A DNA stretch of 64,000 nucleotides from Scatophagus argus (lineage: Eukaryota > Chordata > Actinopteri > Scatophagidae). The stretch lies in assembly GCF_020382885.2 (NCBI RefSeq), contig NC_058506.1, positions 9,650,318 to 9,714,317 of the forward strand, written 5' to 3'. Below, in pieces: positions 13,367 to 42,414 of this stretch. Made by a program: the position numbers and the translations under genes. A model generated the notes under the pieces. The model searched no databases and had not been told where the DNA came from. It saw nothing but the letters and a program-made list of their open reading frames with translations. Position 1 is the stretch's first letter. Each line of letters opens with the position of its first letter.

Positions 13367-14345
13367 TCATGGCCGAGTGCTGAACCTGAGGATGATGTGT
13401 TCGTTTGCTTTAGGTTTGTAGCAGCCAAGTCCTACAAAAAGGGACAATTTAGGTCAGGAACTCTGACATATTAGTTCATAAACACAATGTGCAGTTCTGC
13501 AGCTAAGTTGACATGTTTTTTCAGTAATAGCAATTAGAAGACACTCTAAAATAATCAAATGTACTGACTTTAATCTTGTATTTCAGCTCATGAGCGATGG
13601 AAACCATGTCAAATATATTTAAGACCCAGAGTAACTAATGCCATCACAACAATAAGATTTTAGAATAATCACACTAAAGGACATCCAGAGGCAATAAGTG
13701 AAAAGACGGTCAATTCTCCTGCCTCATTACAGCTCATTAAGACTCCCTCAGATATGCTGTGCTGAAACTCCAAGGAGAATACTCACCCACATCGAGTCTG
13801 TGGTACTCTCCCGAGGTTTCCGACAGGATCTCCCAGTATGTGTGCTCACGCTCATTCCCAGCTATTCCATTCACACTGTCCAGGAATGGGCCAAAGTCTG
13901 GGTCCTCCTTCACTGTGAACCTGGCAAGAACCACAGAATCAGACCAGCTGTCACCAGCTTAAATATGCAGCAGGAACAGCAGAGCCACATTTAAGAATAA
14001 AAGATGCCATGCCGGCGTATGAAAGGGGATGTCATGGGTGGTCTTACTTGAAGTCGTGCTGTGTTTCCTGCAGTCTCCTCAGAGCGCCCAGCAGCACACC
14101 TCCCTCCACCACAGAGCTGGAGTAGGACTCGGGAGCCATGTTTGACAGGTCATTCTCCACAGACAGTTTCACAGGAAGAGTCTTTGGTCCTGCACGCAAT
14201 GTTACACACAGCTGTAAAAAAGTGAGTCATTAAAGAGTGTGTTTTCATATTTTCTTAAATATATACCTGTGTCTGTCGAAGCTCTTTGGGTCAACAACAG
14301 AAGAAAGGCCACAAAGTGGAGGGCAGCTGTTCTTAGTGCCATCAT
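13367..14345 (-). CDS. Secreted stand-alone transcobalamin-type C-terminal domain protein
   Basis: Exons in coding order: 14345-14267, 14189-14048, 13920-13787, 13431-13367. All have GT-AG borders and consistent phases, totalling 420 bp or 139 aa. Residues 1 to about 23 are a signal peptide (start MMALRTAALH followed by a FLLLL core). The rest matches the C-terminal (beta) domain of the cobalamin carriers intrinsic factor, haptocorrin and transcobalamin. The shared signatures are DPDFGPFLDSVNGIAGN, then TYWEIL, then LDVGLGCYKP, and a final IILRF strand. The N-terminal alpha/alpha-barrel domain, which full-length carriers need to enclose vitamin B12, is absent, and no upstream exon codes for it before abcg4. 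The first of two tandem ATGs (14345) is taken as the start. Zebrafish has genes called transcobalamin-like (tcnl); orthology is plausible but not shown here. Confidence 0.88.
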
Positions 14346-15102
14346 GTACAATCTGTTCTCCTCCGTCTAAAAACACATCAGCTCAGTACTTATAGTGTGC
14401 CTAACCCTCATTAGTCTTAGAATACCTTCACTCCTGCAGTCATCGCGTAACAATGCAAAGACTTGTTTAAATATCCACCATCACAGGCTGAACCTAAAAC
14501 TAACATGAGTGTTTGCTCTTATTTCACACGTAGCAGTCAGTCACTGTTAATGTGTGATTTATGAACAGAAAAGCACTGTTATCTCTGAAGCGACTCCATG
14601 ATCATTTAGTTGATTAATGGCCTGCCTTGTGGTTTCTCAGAAGGCGTGAATGAGAATGGTTGGTGGTTTTTTGATAATTTATGTATGCAAACTTAATTCA
14701 ACTTTACAGAGAATGTAAGAAAGGCCATCCCTCCTTCCCCAAGTCAAATATTGCTTTATACAATCAGGATTTGACCTTTGAAGTGGAAAAATAGTTTGAA
14801 GCAGCACCTCTGTAGTGGTCTTATAAGTCAGGCTTGAGCACGGCCATGCATTTACTGAAGCCATATAACAAAGCATTCATCTTTATTTTGGATATCAATT
14901 TGTCTCAATCAGACTGACACTGAGTTATAGAAAAAAAAATAGGCTGCCTGTGTGACTGACAACATGATGCAAACCTGAGCAGATTTGAAGGCCCACTCAT
15001 AAATGAGCTCTGCAATCAGCGTGGTGGAGTCAGGTTTACGTGTGTTACATGTCTATGATTATGGTCCTGGTTGATAATAGTAGCAGCTACAAGCAGGCAA
15101 AT

Positions 15103-15152
15103 CACACACACACACACACACAGCGAGAGAGGGAGAGAGAGAGAGAGAGAGA
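15103..15152. repeat. Adjacent (CA)n and (GA)n microsatellites
   Basis: About ten CA units are followed immediately by an imperfect GA run in the intergenic DNA upstream of abcg4. Confidence 0.9.
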
Positions 15153-15849
15153 TAGTTTGCTGTACTGAAACCGTTCATATGGCGACGTGGGAGCTCTTAA
15201 AATTGGTCTGATTAAGAGGCAGGTGCGATTGGCTAAAAATGGTTTTGATTTCCTCTCAGGGGTGATGTAAGGCATGTGGGGCCCGCTTGAACGCGAGTAA
15301 CCTAGGCTGTTTTACCGAAAATAACCCAGGCACTGCAGCATCAGCACCAGGCAGCTGCGCAGGTGCGGACTTTAAAGGGACAGCGGGGCCTAAAATCTCA
15401 CCTAAACCTCCCCCATGTTTACAGACTGTCAACAACAGAGCCCAGACAGCGATGTAGCCCGAAGTGATTATCTTTTTGAGAATTATGTGGCAAAATGAGA
15501 AATGAAAACAACTCTTATTCACAGCGTTTTATCCTGATTCCACTGGGTCATTGCAATTTCTCTTACTTCCTCAGAGACGACGGTCCAGATTCTGCCCAGA
15601 ATAGACTAAATTTAATTTACTGTGAAGTTATTCCAACTTTATGTCCTTTAATCACCCTAATAAAACGTCTTTACGTGGACGCAAAGTGCATATATTATCT
15701 ACTATTATGGTGCCTTTACAAAATAATCTGTATTCACCGTTTCTTGTGAGACTTTATTCATTCTAAGACATCTGGTTAGGATGAGGATTAGGAGGAAACA
15801 ATAAAAGCCAGAAACAGTATCTTTCCCCCCTCCAGTAGCATCCTGTCAG

Positions 15850-16526
15850 CAACGCCCTGTATCCCAGACCGGCATGCGTACACACAGACGCACTAAGCGG
15901 TAAGAGGGAAACGTCGGCTGCTTTATCGAGCTGCTGCTGCTGCTGCCGCTGAAGCATCTGCAGCACTGTTTGCCTTTTTCTGTCTCTTTCCAGATGTCAT
16001 GCACTGAAAGATCGTCATCACCACTGCTGCTGAGGATGTGTGTGAGTGTTTCGACGTGAGCTCGGGACGGATGGATTTCATGAAGGGAATACCGAGAGAA
16101 AGCAAAACATGACAGGCATCCTGTTCCCCTGATGATTCTCTGGGATGCAGTCATAGTTTGAGGCCGGACATGATTTTAATCACAGGAGCTGCTGTAGTGG
16201 ATGCGGGACGATGTGCGCCGCACCCCGAGAGATATTGATGAGGGGAACATAGCTCCGTCCTTTCATATGCCTCTGAACCCATCCGGATTTTTCCAGGACT
16301 GTGGCGCACCGTGAGCATCTTGGAGGTTTTTTTCCTTTCTTTTTTCTCTCTCTTTCTTTTTCCTCTTTTCTTTTGTTCTAGCTGTCTGGGACTGTTTGGG
16401 GAACCCTCTGATGTGGAGGGATTGTGCTGTTTTGTCTGAAGGCATCAACTGAGCACTGTTGCTCTCAGCCAGAGAGGAGAAGCAGGACGGAGCTGCTCAC
16501 CTGGTCATTTCAACACACAGTAATAA
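15850..16526 (+). promoter_or_regulatory. abcg4: Putative abcg4 promoter and untranslated first exon
   Basis: The coding exon of abcg4 begins with a clean acceptor (exon from 18328), so an untranslated exon must lie upstream. This CpG-containing stretch ends in a good donor (AATAA|GTATGT at 16526/16527). Long open frames here on the minus strand come from GCT/GCA-rich sequence and are not credible genes. The start site itself is not visible. Confidence 0.35.
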
Positions 16527-16894
16527 GTATGTGCAATGAATGAGTGTGCATGTGTGTGCGTGTGTGTGTGTGCAATGCAACATACAGCGGCACAGGACTG
16601 GCTGCTAAAGCTATGTTACTGTCGATGTGTCCTCAGAACACACTAATTTATGACTCATCAGCATTAAAAATAAAAGTCACTTCACCACTGCTCTGTCTTT
16701 TTCCAGCCTGAATGCATGTTTTCACTCTCATCAGTTTGTTGTTAACAGGTGCTTTCTGAAAAGCTGGGAGCATCCCTCATCACCGACAGGTCATTTTATA
16801 GAGTAGAGTACAGAATCACCCCACCACTGCAAAGCCATATAGATACATTTAATAACCATATTTCATCCCTGTAGGAGACTTTTACTGTAGCTCG

Positions 16895-16895
<1 letters not shown>

Positions 16896-16924
<29 letters not shown>
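16896..16924. repeat. (TG)n microsatellite
   Basis: About fourteen TG units lie in the probable first intron of abcg4. Confidence 0.9.
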
Positions 16925-16925
<1 letters not shown>

Positions 16926-18336
16926 GCTCACGTGTCCAGGCTTTGGGGCCACACATGACAGAACATGGAGGCCTTCATCTGACTAAGAGGCCATTAAAGC
17001 TTGTCAGTGTTTTACAGAGCTTATATGTAGGCTGGTAATGGAAAGTCACTAATGGTGGGGTGGTCAATAGAAGTCATGGTCAGCTTTCCTGCTGGTCCTC
17101 TTCACATGGGGATATTTTACTACACGTACAGTAGGTCATGGGGAGTAGACGGTAGGTGCAGAGTACTACATGACTGCATGATAGTGCAGGATGCTTACAT
17201 ACGGTGGTGTTGTGTCCACACATGTTATGATTGGGAGAGGCAGACACAAACAGACTGTTTATGTGTGTGTATCTGTGTGTCACTGTTTATTTGTGTGTAT
17301 CTGTGTGTCACCATGTGCTGTTTACGTCTTTTATCTGTTTAAATCAAAAATGTGTTCGAGTGATTTCTATGCCAATTTCTGGAATATGTGTGCATTTTAT
17401 TTAAAATAGTATTTTGACAGAATCATGTGGTTTAGTATATTAGATGTGTTCTATTATCACCTTTCCAGCTACTCACGTTGAACCAACACTAAAACACACA
17501 TCCCATTAATTTTCCTGCAGCATTTAAACATGACCATCCATAAACGCTGAGCTTTATTTACAGCTTGAATCTGAAATAGGCCACCTGATTAACTTTAGAA
17601 AACTCATTTAAATCATACTCTTAATCCTCTTTATGTCATTCAGATCTGGACTATTTATTTGTTGAAGAACTGTTGATTTTTATCTTACTAATTTATTGAA
17701 TTATATTCTGAAGACATCACATGTATTGACATCTCCAGTATGCTGATATTAGGGAGAACATGTGTCGTTTCAGTTTCAGATTATTGGGAAGCTAATGGAT
17801 CAGCAGCCTCTATGTTGTTTAACAGACACTTAGTCTAGGAGGAAATTTATGTGAATCAGCAGTATAAGTGTGCTGCTGGGCTGAAACCAGATCCTGACTG
17901 CTCACACTCAGAATCTTATTCCTCTCAACCAGCTGCTCCATAAAATACACTATAATCAGATTATGTGCAGCACCTAGTTTTAGGATGTCTGGAGTCATCC
18001 TAAAGTCATTCCTATGACACACCTTTTTGTCCACACAACTGCTGAGCCAACAGTTTTCTATAGAGGCATATCAGTCAGTCAGTCAGTCAACTAGAAGACA
18101 AAGGGATCAATCAATGAAATGTTTCTGTTGATTATGGGCCGATTTTTGTTTCAGATCTCTAAGGAAATTATTTACACTGATGAATTTCTTGAGTGGAAAA
18201 TAATCAGTATGTGAGTTTTTTCATATATAAAAACATCTGGATATGAGGCAGGACTGCACACTTCGTCTTTCAAAGCAGGAGGGATTGATTAAGCCTGAGA
18301 ACCTAACATTCCTGTCCTCTTTTGCAGCCTTTCAGC

Positions 18337-28486
<10,150 letters not shown>

Positions 28487-28880
28487 GCCATCCAGAAGAA
28501 GCCACTGATGGATCTGGACGCACACACATATCCTGGCAGTGTGAGTTAGTATGTGAACATTTAGTCTTCTCAGTCTCTATTTCACATCATGTAAAAAGGC
28601 ATACACATAAAATCATCAGAAAGCACCATTACCCAAACTGTACAGTATAATATTACCTTAAAATGGTTTGTTGTTGAAGAAAAAGGAAAGAGATTGTGGA
28701 GAGTTGTTCTACTCCCTGCCCATTATAAGTAGTCCTGTCTCCTGGAGGATATTGCTATTACTATCACCATTACCTTCCAGAAATATTGTGTATCTGCATT
28801 ATACAGAAACAGAGCACCCAACAAAGTAACAGAAAGCATGTTTCTTTAAAGTGAGACATTTGGATTTCTACTGATTTCCA

Positions 28881-28886
28881 AATAAA
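28881..28886 (+). terminator. Polyadenylation signal AATAAA, possible abcg4 end
   Basis: First canonical hexamer after the abcg4 stop, about 395 bp downstream. Confidence 0.4.
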
Positions 28887-29817
28887 ATAAGAAAGTATCT
28901 GGGTTTATACAGAGCCACACTAAATTCGGTGTTTACTAAGGTCATCCAAGGTCCACACTGTTAAACACTCACTTGGTAAGCACCCATCAAGATGCCCCAG
29001 GGACAATATTTCAAGATGGATAAACTCTTATTGCCATCAGGAAAAGTGGAAGCTTTTAGTGCCACAAAACCTTTGTGTGGCTTTTCACTCTCCTGTAGGA
29101 TCATCTCATTGGGGACTCTTACCAAGACGCTGAACATGATGACTTTCCTTTACAGACAACATCCTTAAAAAACAACAACTGCCATTGGATGACTTTGATC
29201 ACTTTCCTTCTCCAGTGTGGATCATTTTTCCATACCACTGAAGGTGGCAGAAGAAAAGGATGAAATGTTTGTAAAAATGTCAAAAAAAAAGACTGATATG
29301 GTTTCACATTGCGAGAAGAGCCTACGATTCCTAAACTTGCTCCTTATTATATGTTTGTTTCTGCCATACATGAGGAAGCATTCAGTGAACTGGGAGCACA
29401 ATGTGAAAGCAAGTGTGACTGCTGTTAACAGCCTGATGCTGAGGGCTGCCTTAATTGTACTGATTACAACGAGAGTGTTTTAGGTGATGTGCAATAGCCC
29501 ATTCTATAGTTAGTGAAAGTAATGTTTGTCTAATAGGTGTCTCTCTTTTGACACGATTCTTCGAACTGCTTGTTTCCACTGGTTGTATGCCTCTTTAGCT
29601 GCCTCCTCCCTGAGCTACAAAAAGGAAATATCCTTTTTTCTCTTCTTCTCTTTCTCTCTGCTTTGCTGATGTGTGACAGATGTGAGTTGTCCAAAACAAT
29701 GCTAGATACTTGAAATGCAGGCTGGGCAGTTTTTGTGCCTCTGAACTAGAATGATTTGAGTTTTTTTCTGCTTAACTGTTTGCACATACACTTTATGTCA
29801 ACATCCATGCAGGTTCT

Positions 29818-29891
29818 CACACACACACACACACAGGTACATGACAGACATACACACAAACACACACACACACACACAAGCAAGCACACAA
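29818..29891. repeat. Interrupted (CA)n microsatellite
   Basis: Two CA blocks are separated by a short interruption containing ATGACAGACAT, downstream of abcg4. Confidence 0.9.
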
Positions 29892-31658
29892 ATTCACCAC
29901 TGGAAATGTTTAGAAGAACCTCTCCTCACAGGGCAACGCAAAGATTTTCCAATAGACATGCTATGACATATTTCTTACTCAATCTATGCTACTTAGTAAT
30001 CCTCATTATATTGCATAAAATAATGTGAGTATATAATCAATGATTGTACAGTGAATATGTCATGCTGTAAACAAGATGTATATTTGCACTTTTCAATGTA
30101 AGTTTATTCTCTTTTTATTTATTCGTATTTAAACAATTTTTATTTGTATTTGATTTTTTTTTAATCAATGTCATGAGTTCTGCTCGAAAGTATAAGGGGA
30201 AAACAGCAACCGAACATTGCATGTTCACTTAAGGAATGAAATTTATGAAATATTAAATTTCAGAGTAAGGCATAACAATTTTATTTTCTCATCCAAACGT
30301 ATGCATCCTGCCATGTTTGAGAAGATGTGAACCCTCTTCTTTCTGCTGAACATTTTTAGAAGATCTGGAATTGAGTGCGTCACTGATGTGGATATAAAAA
30401 GAAAGAATCAGTGCGAAGGTAAAAGGTGTGAAAATTGCAGATGGAAGAAGGCAAGAAAAAAACAACCAAATGTATCATTGCGTAGCTAAAGAGACTGACG
30501 CTCTCTTTAAGAACAAACTGGACCAGACAGCAGATCAGTAATCACTGATGGAGGTTTGGATTCTGTCATTAATAGCAATAGTCAGCATTGTGATGTTTCA
30601 TTGTTATACCTCCTGCTGTGATAATAAGTCACTTTATATGTTTTATATTAAGAACTTGATCCTTTTGTTACTACCAGTTTTATCATGTGCAATAACCATC
30701 CAAAGGTATGAAGGGAAATGTGATGCTGCATTCAGTTTCTTTTTTTTTTCTCATCTTTTTATTTCAGTTGTTCAGAAACACAGACTAATTTAATGGACAT
30801 GTTTACCACATGACCCTCTTAAAGATGGATGCTGGATAAGCTTAAGCCACCGGGCAGATGTTGCTATTTTGAAGTCAGATCCTGTCAAGTTAATTGGTGG
30901 GTGCAGGCAATTGTGCAGCACGGGAAAAATGTTGCATAATGTCAGTATGACAGATATGTGTTTTAGCCTTCCCCAAATGACATCAAAAAGCCAGAAATTC
31001 ATAGCAGGCCTGCGGGTAGGATGTATTATGATTAAAAAGTAGAAGAAGATGTGGAAAAAGAAGCTTAACTGCAGAAAAGAAACAGTTTCAACCCTGGAGA
31101 AAAGCAGGGATAATTAGCAGCACTGAAGTCATTAGCCACTCTGGGAAAGTCTCATCCTGAAGTCTAAAGGCCTGTGGTACCAAAGAAGAAAACAAATCAT
31201 CCCTTCTCTACTTACAAAATGTGAAAAACAGTGAGTGCACTTCTCAGCGAGATTATGTTTTAAAAAATGTCAAAGATCTGACCAAAGAAAGTGCTCTGAA
31301 AAGATGTCCACAATGTTTGCAGGAATTCAACCTGTTCAAACACAATGGGATGATTCATCCTGATTTTTGGATTTTCATTCATGCTTTGTTTTTGTTTGTT
31401 TGTTTTGTTTCAGTGGCCCTTCCAGGTCAGAAAAGTGATCAGTGCTCAGAGATACAATCTAGCTCAACATAATTTAATCTTAATCAAATGTGATCATGTG
31501 GAAACAGTATTCTGGAAGTGATTGTGCGAGACACAGCTGATGAGTGCACGTTCAAATCAAATGAGTTTTTCTCACTCTCTTTGACACTTTCATTTTTGTC
31601 CCTATTTCACCTGTTTGCCACCTGACTTAAGTGCACTCTATCATGCATGGTAAATAAC

Positions 31659-31691
<33 letters not shown>
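31659..31691. repeat. (TAA)n microsatellite
   Basis: About ten TAA units lie between abcg4 and kat5. Confidence 0.9.
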
Positions 31692-31693
<2 letters not shown>

Positions 31694-33399
31694 TCAGACT
31701 ATCCCTACAGGAAGCTAGAATTGTCAGATTGAAAATTAGTAAATCAAGGCTGTTGTCATTTTTTTGATCTGATATGATTTGTTTATCATTTACAATAAAC
31801 TAAATGGTTTATCAACTCAAAAAATGCAAGTTCTGTATACTGAACGCTGCTCCAAGGATTATAATAAAGATCATTTATAACCTTTGCCCTTGGTTAGTGA
31901 GATGATTTGCTGAAACAATCATTGTTGCTGGTTCACATTACTTACTTACAGGGATGGGTGATCTGGCCAAAAAATAATATCACAATGTATTTAACTGCAA
32001 TCATAATCCATTATCTAAATTACTGTTAACTTGATCTCAGTTTTAAAACCCCCTGTAAATCATATTATATTTCTCAGTTTTCACCAGTAAAATGTAAGAT
32101 TGCACTAAAAGCAGCTCTTCTCCTTCAGAGAGGCAAAGCAAGTTATTCATCATTACATGACATGTCTCGCCAAAAGCTGACAGCAGGTGACTGAAGAAAA
32201 GGCACTGAGACTATCACAAAGACTTGAACTTGTTGCCTCAGTCACACTGCTGCACTCAATCCTCTCCCTGGATAGAAGAAGACAGGTAGCTAGACTGGGT
32301 CAAATTAAGAAATTCAGTTTCAGACCTGGGATGTTAGCTGCTTTCATGGTTGCCTGTTGAATATGTGAGAAAAATAGATAATAAGGTTGTTGTAGCAGCT
32401 CTAACATAAGAGTCAGTGGGGCAAAATGAAAACATGAAATATGAATTCATTATGTATTTGAACATACAGTTGATTCAGACTCAGATAAAGTACAGTAGAA
32501 CGAACATCTAAATCTCCGTTTAGCTGTGTGCTGAGCTTCAATTACTGTTGTCAATGACAGTCATGCAGGAAACGCATTCTGCACGAAGTATGCTTTTCTT
32601 TGAAGCTTGAAGAGGTTGTAAACAAGAGGGACCTCTGCTGGTAAGAAATTTGAGCCGTCATTCCTTGAATGTATGGAGGAGTGTGTCTGTATTTTTTACA
32701 TGTACCATGTCCTTGCATGTCGTGCAGTCTCTTCAATGCATGAGCATGAATATGTGAAATGGCATTTCCTCTCAGTACAGTGAGGCTGTTGCCAGGCTTA
32801 GTCTGCTCCATAATAAGTCACAACCTGAATCTAGCAGTATGAACAGCATCACAAACTCACATGTGATAGTGAATGACTTATTCTAATTATTCCTCGAGTC
32901 ATTCATTCTTCATAGAAACTGAATAGTAGTTATATGGAGTAATTTTTATTTTATTTATTTATTTATTTTTGCACTCACTGCCCAATCAGGTGGTAATAAT
33001 CCTAATAAAGGTTTGTGCCTGACATTAGGTTCACATAAAATTAAGCATACCATTTTCAGGAATTAGTTGATAGTAGTGGTTTGTTTTTTGCCAATTAATA
33101 CTTGAGGTTAGGTATAAATCAACTTCCCTCTTTTCCACGTTTGACAAGCTTTTTGTCAATTTATGGTCACTGAAATTACTATGAATTACTATAATTGTTA
33201 TAAAAAAAAATCTACTTTTCCACACAGTTCAGCCAATTTGTAACTTTTTTTTACAATGTAGTGGTTGCTATCACAGTGGATCTGGTAGAACCAGTCTGGA
33301 TGGAACACAATGTGATATATTTATTTTTTAAAAGACATGCTGAGTAAAAATTAAGTTCAGCTACCAAGCTAATCTCTTGGAACAGACTCCTTCTTATTT

Positions 33400-33407
33400 C
33401 TTCCGGG
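33400..33407 (-). promoter_or_regulatory. ETS-family site in kat5 promoter
   Basis: CTTCCGGG is the reverse complement of an ETS core (CCCGGAAG) and lies about 120 bp before the kat5 start codon. A second TTCCGC lies at about 33421. Confidence 0.35.
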
Positions 33408-33529
33408 TTAGTTTTCCAACTTCCGCTCCCCATATCCGCTCTGTATGTATATCTTTCTGTTTATTTCATCTTTGCTGAAGACCGGCATTTTCCCACAACA
33501 CCCTGCTCCTGCTCTCACAGATGACGAAA

Positions 33530-40635
<7,106 letters not shown>

Positions 40636-41906
40636 AGCGCCGGTCTGCTCCATTGAACCCGCTTTCTGACCGCCTGATAGCAGACTGCAAACAAGCGGCG
40701 GATCACAAAATTTTTTCTCAAGCCGTCTCATCGAGAACATCGAAAAATGTTTGAGCCCAGGACTCCTCTTCAGATAAGAAACAAGAAACATAAACTGTCA
40801 TATGAGATGCGTACACTTTAATTGTGAATATTCATTGTATATTGTGAATTTAAAAGGCTGTCAAACTAGGGGACAGAAGAGAGACTGGTTGACAGTAACA
40901 CCAACAAAAAAAAAACAAAAAACAAGCAATTACACCCTCTACTGTGTAAAAGATCTTGTTTATGACCAACAGTGCGTTAAAGTGACATATGGCGTCCGTT
41001 TAACAGTGTAAATCTAAGCCTGAAGTGACAAATGGACCATCTAATGAGAACAAGATGGTGGTTTTATAGATCATTTGAGTTCTACAGTAAACATGCCTCG
41101 TCACAATAATGTAAAAATCAGAAGAGGGTTTGTTATTTTCCTGAAATTCAGCAAGGAAATTGTGTTTTTGTCTACATTGTTTCTTTCTATCACAGCAAGT
41201 TGTTAAGATATCACTTAAAGTATTTATGTATCCCAAAAGGGTTTCTTTGTAAACATCAAAATTCCTAAAATTCATATTTGAGGATCGCTGGTTGACGGAA
41301 AATGCAGCTCTCATTAAAAGATGGGACAGATAGCGTCTGAACAACACTCCTAAATGTAGTCATCACTTTGGGCTTTGAGGGGATTTTTCTAAAAACAAGT
41401 GTGTTGGCTTCAAAACATCTCTCGTTTGCCTCTTCTGGGTACACAAGTTTTCTTGTCAGCAGTGACTCCATGAGATGTGTGCTGTGAGTTTGTAAACAGG
41501 GAAAAGGCCCCCACACATACACACACACACACACATGCAGATAGTAAAGTTTACAGTAATTCTGTCTGAGTGCCTGAATTTTAATGTCTCTTAACAAAGA
41601 ATAGGAACAAGTTCAAAATTTTAAAAAAGCCTTGGATGCAGATGAAAAAAATTCAAATCTAAACACCAATTCCAATGGTTGTAACGTTGCCTAAGAAGCG
41701 ACATCTTTCACAGTGGTACCTCTGATTTTCGTGTCCTGATATTTTAAGTAGTTTGTGCTCTTTGTGGTCATTCAGGTGCATCTTCCTTTTTTCAGAGAAT
41801 CCTGTCATGATCCTCTGTGAAGTGTGCAATGAGACAAATCAGTTCCCCGTTTCAACACGTTTCCCGTAACTGTACATATTGAACCTGATTGTTGAAAGAG
41901 TTAAAA

Positions 41907-41912
41907 AATAAA
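41907..41912 (+). terminator. Polyadenylation signal AATAAA, probable kat5 end
   Basis: Canonical hexamer about 1.27 kb after the kat5 stop codon. Confidence 0.45.
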
Positions 41913-42399
41913 CAAACAAAAAAAAACAACTTAGAAGACAGAAGCCATGTTGAACTGTTAGAGGAATGTAAATTTTGTGTACAGTTGTCTTTTTTTTTTT
42001 TACTTTATGTAAACTGACTGCACAGCATCAACAGGAAGAACACGTGAAAGTGATATCTTACGTTCAGTTTGTGTTTTATGTTTACATGTCACAAAGGATG
42101 TTGGATTTACCCTGTTGAAATGATTTAGTATATCTTTAAGTGAAACACAGCTGAGAGAACGTTTGCTATGAAAAGCTTGTTGAATTGTTTAAAAAAATCT
42201 TTAAAAGCGCTTCCAGTGTCTTGAATGTGTGTCTATAAAAATGTTTGATTTTAAAAAGATGTTCCTGAAAGTAACGTATAAATGCAGAAAAAAAAATCAG
42301 CTATGGTTTAAAAGTTAAAAGAAAATGTTGAGGCAAAGTAATGTACACAGCATGCAGCACCAGTCATGCATGCTGTCTTTCGGCCAGTTTGTGTAATCG

Positions 42400-42414
42400 C
42401 CACAGGGGGGCGCC
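42400..42414 (+). promoter_or_regulatory. CTCF-like motif downstream of kat5
   Basis: CCACAGGGGGGCGCC agrees with 13 of 15 positions of the degenerate CTCF core on the + strand; the mismatches fall at positions 5 and 6. It sits just after the probable kat5 3' end, at the start of a CpG-containing stretch. Confidence 0.35.

Larger units (their letters stand above)
14346..18336. other. Intergenic DNA and abcg4 5' region
   Basis: 14346-15100 is unremarkable AT-rich DNA that includes the promoter of the minus-strand gene. CA and GA runs occupy 15103-15152. 15250-16500 is richer in CpG and is probably the abcg4 promoter and first exon. A (TG)n run lies at 16896-16924. 17000-18327 is intron-like and ends in the acceptor ctcttttgcag just before the abcg4 start codon. 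Confidence 0.45.
28487..33529. other. abcg4 3' UTR, intergenic DNA and kat5 promoter
   Basis: AATAAA at 28881-28886 may end a short abcg4 transcript; a longer 3' UTR cannot be excluded. CA runs lie at 29818-29891 and (TAA)n at 31659-31691. 31700-33200 is AT-rich with no coding signal. The kat5 promoter is placed at about 33380-33520, with an ETS-type CTTCCGGG at 33400-33407. Confidence 0.5.

Noticed and set aside
15763-16154. Minus-strand open frames with Gln or Ala runs near abcg4
   Set aside because: They come from GCT/GCC repeats in the probable untranslated first exon; no splice support or homology.
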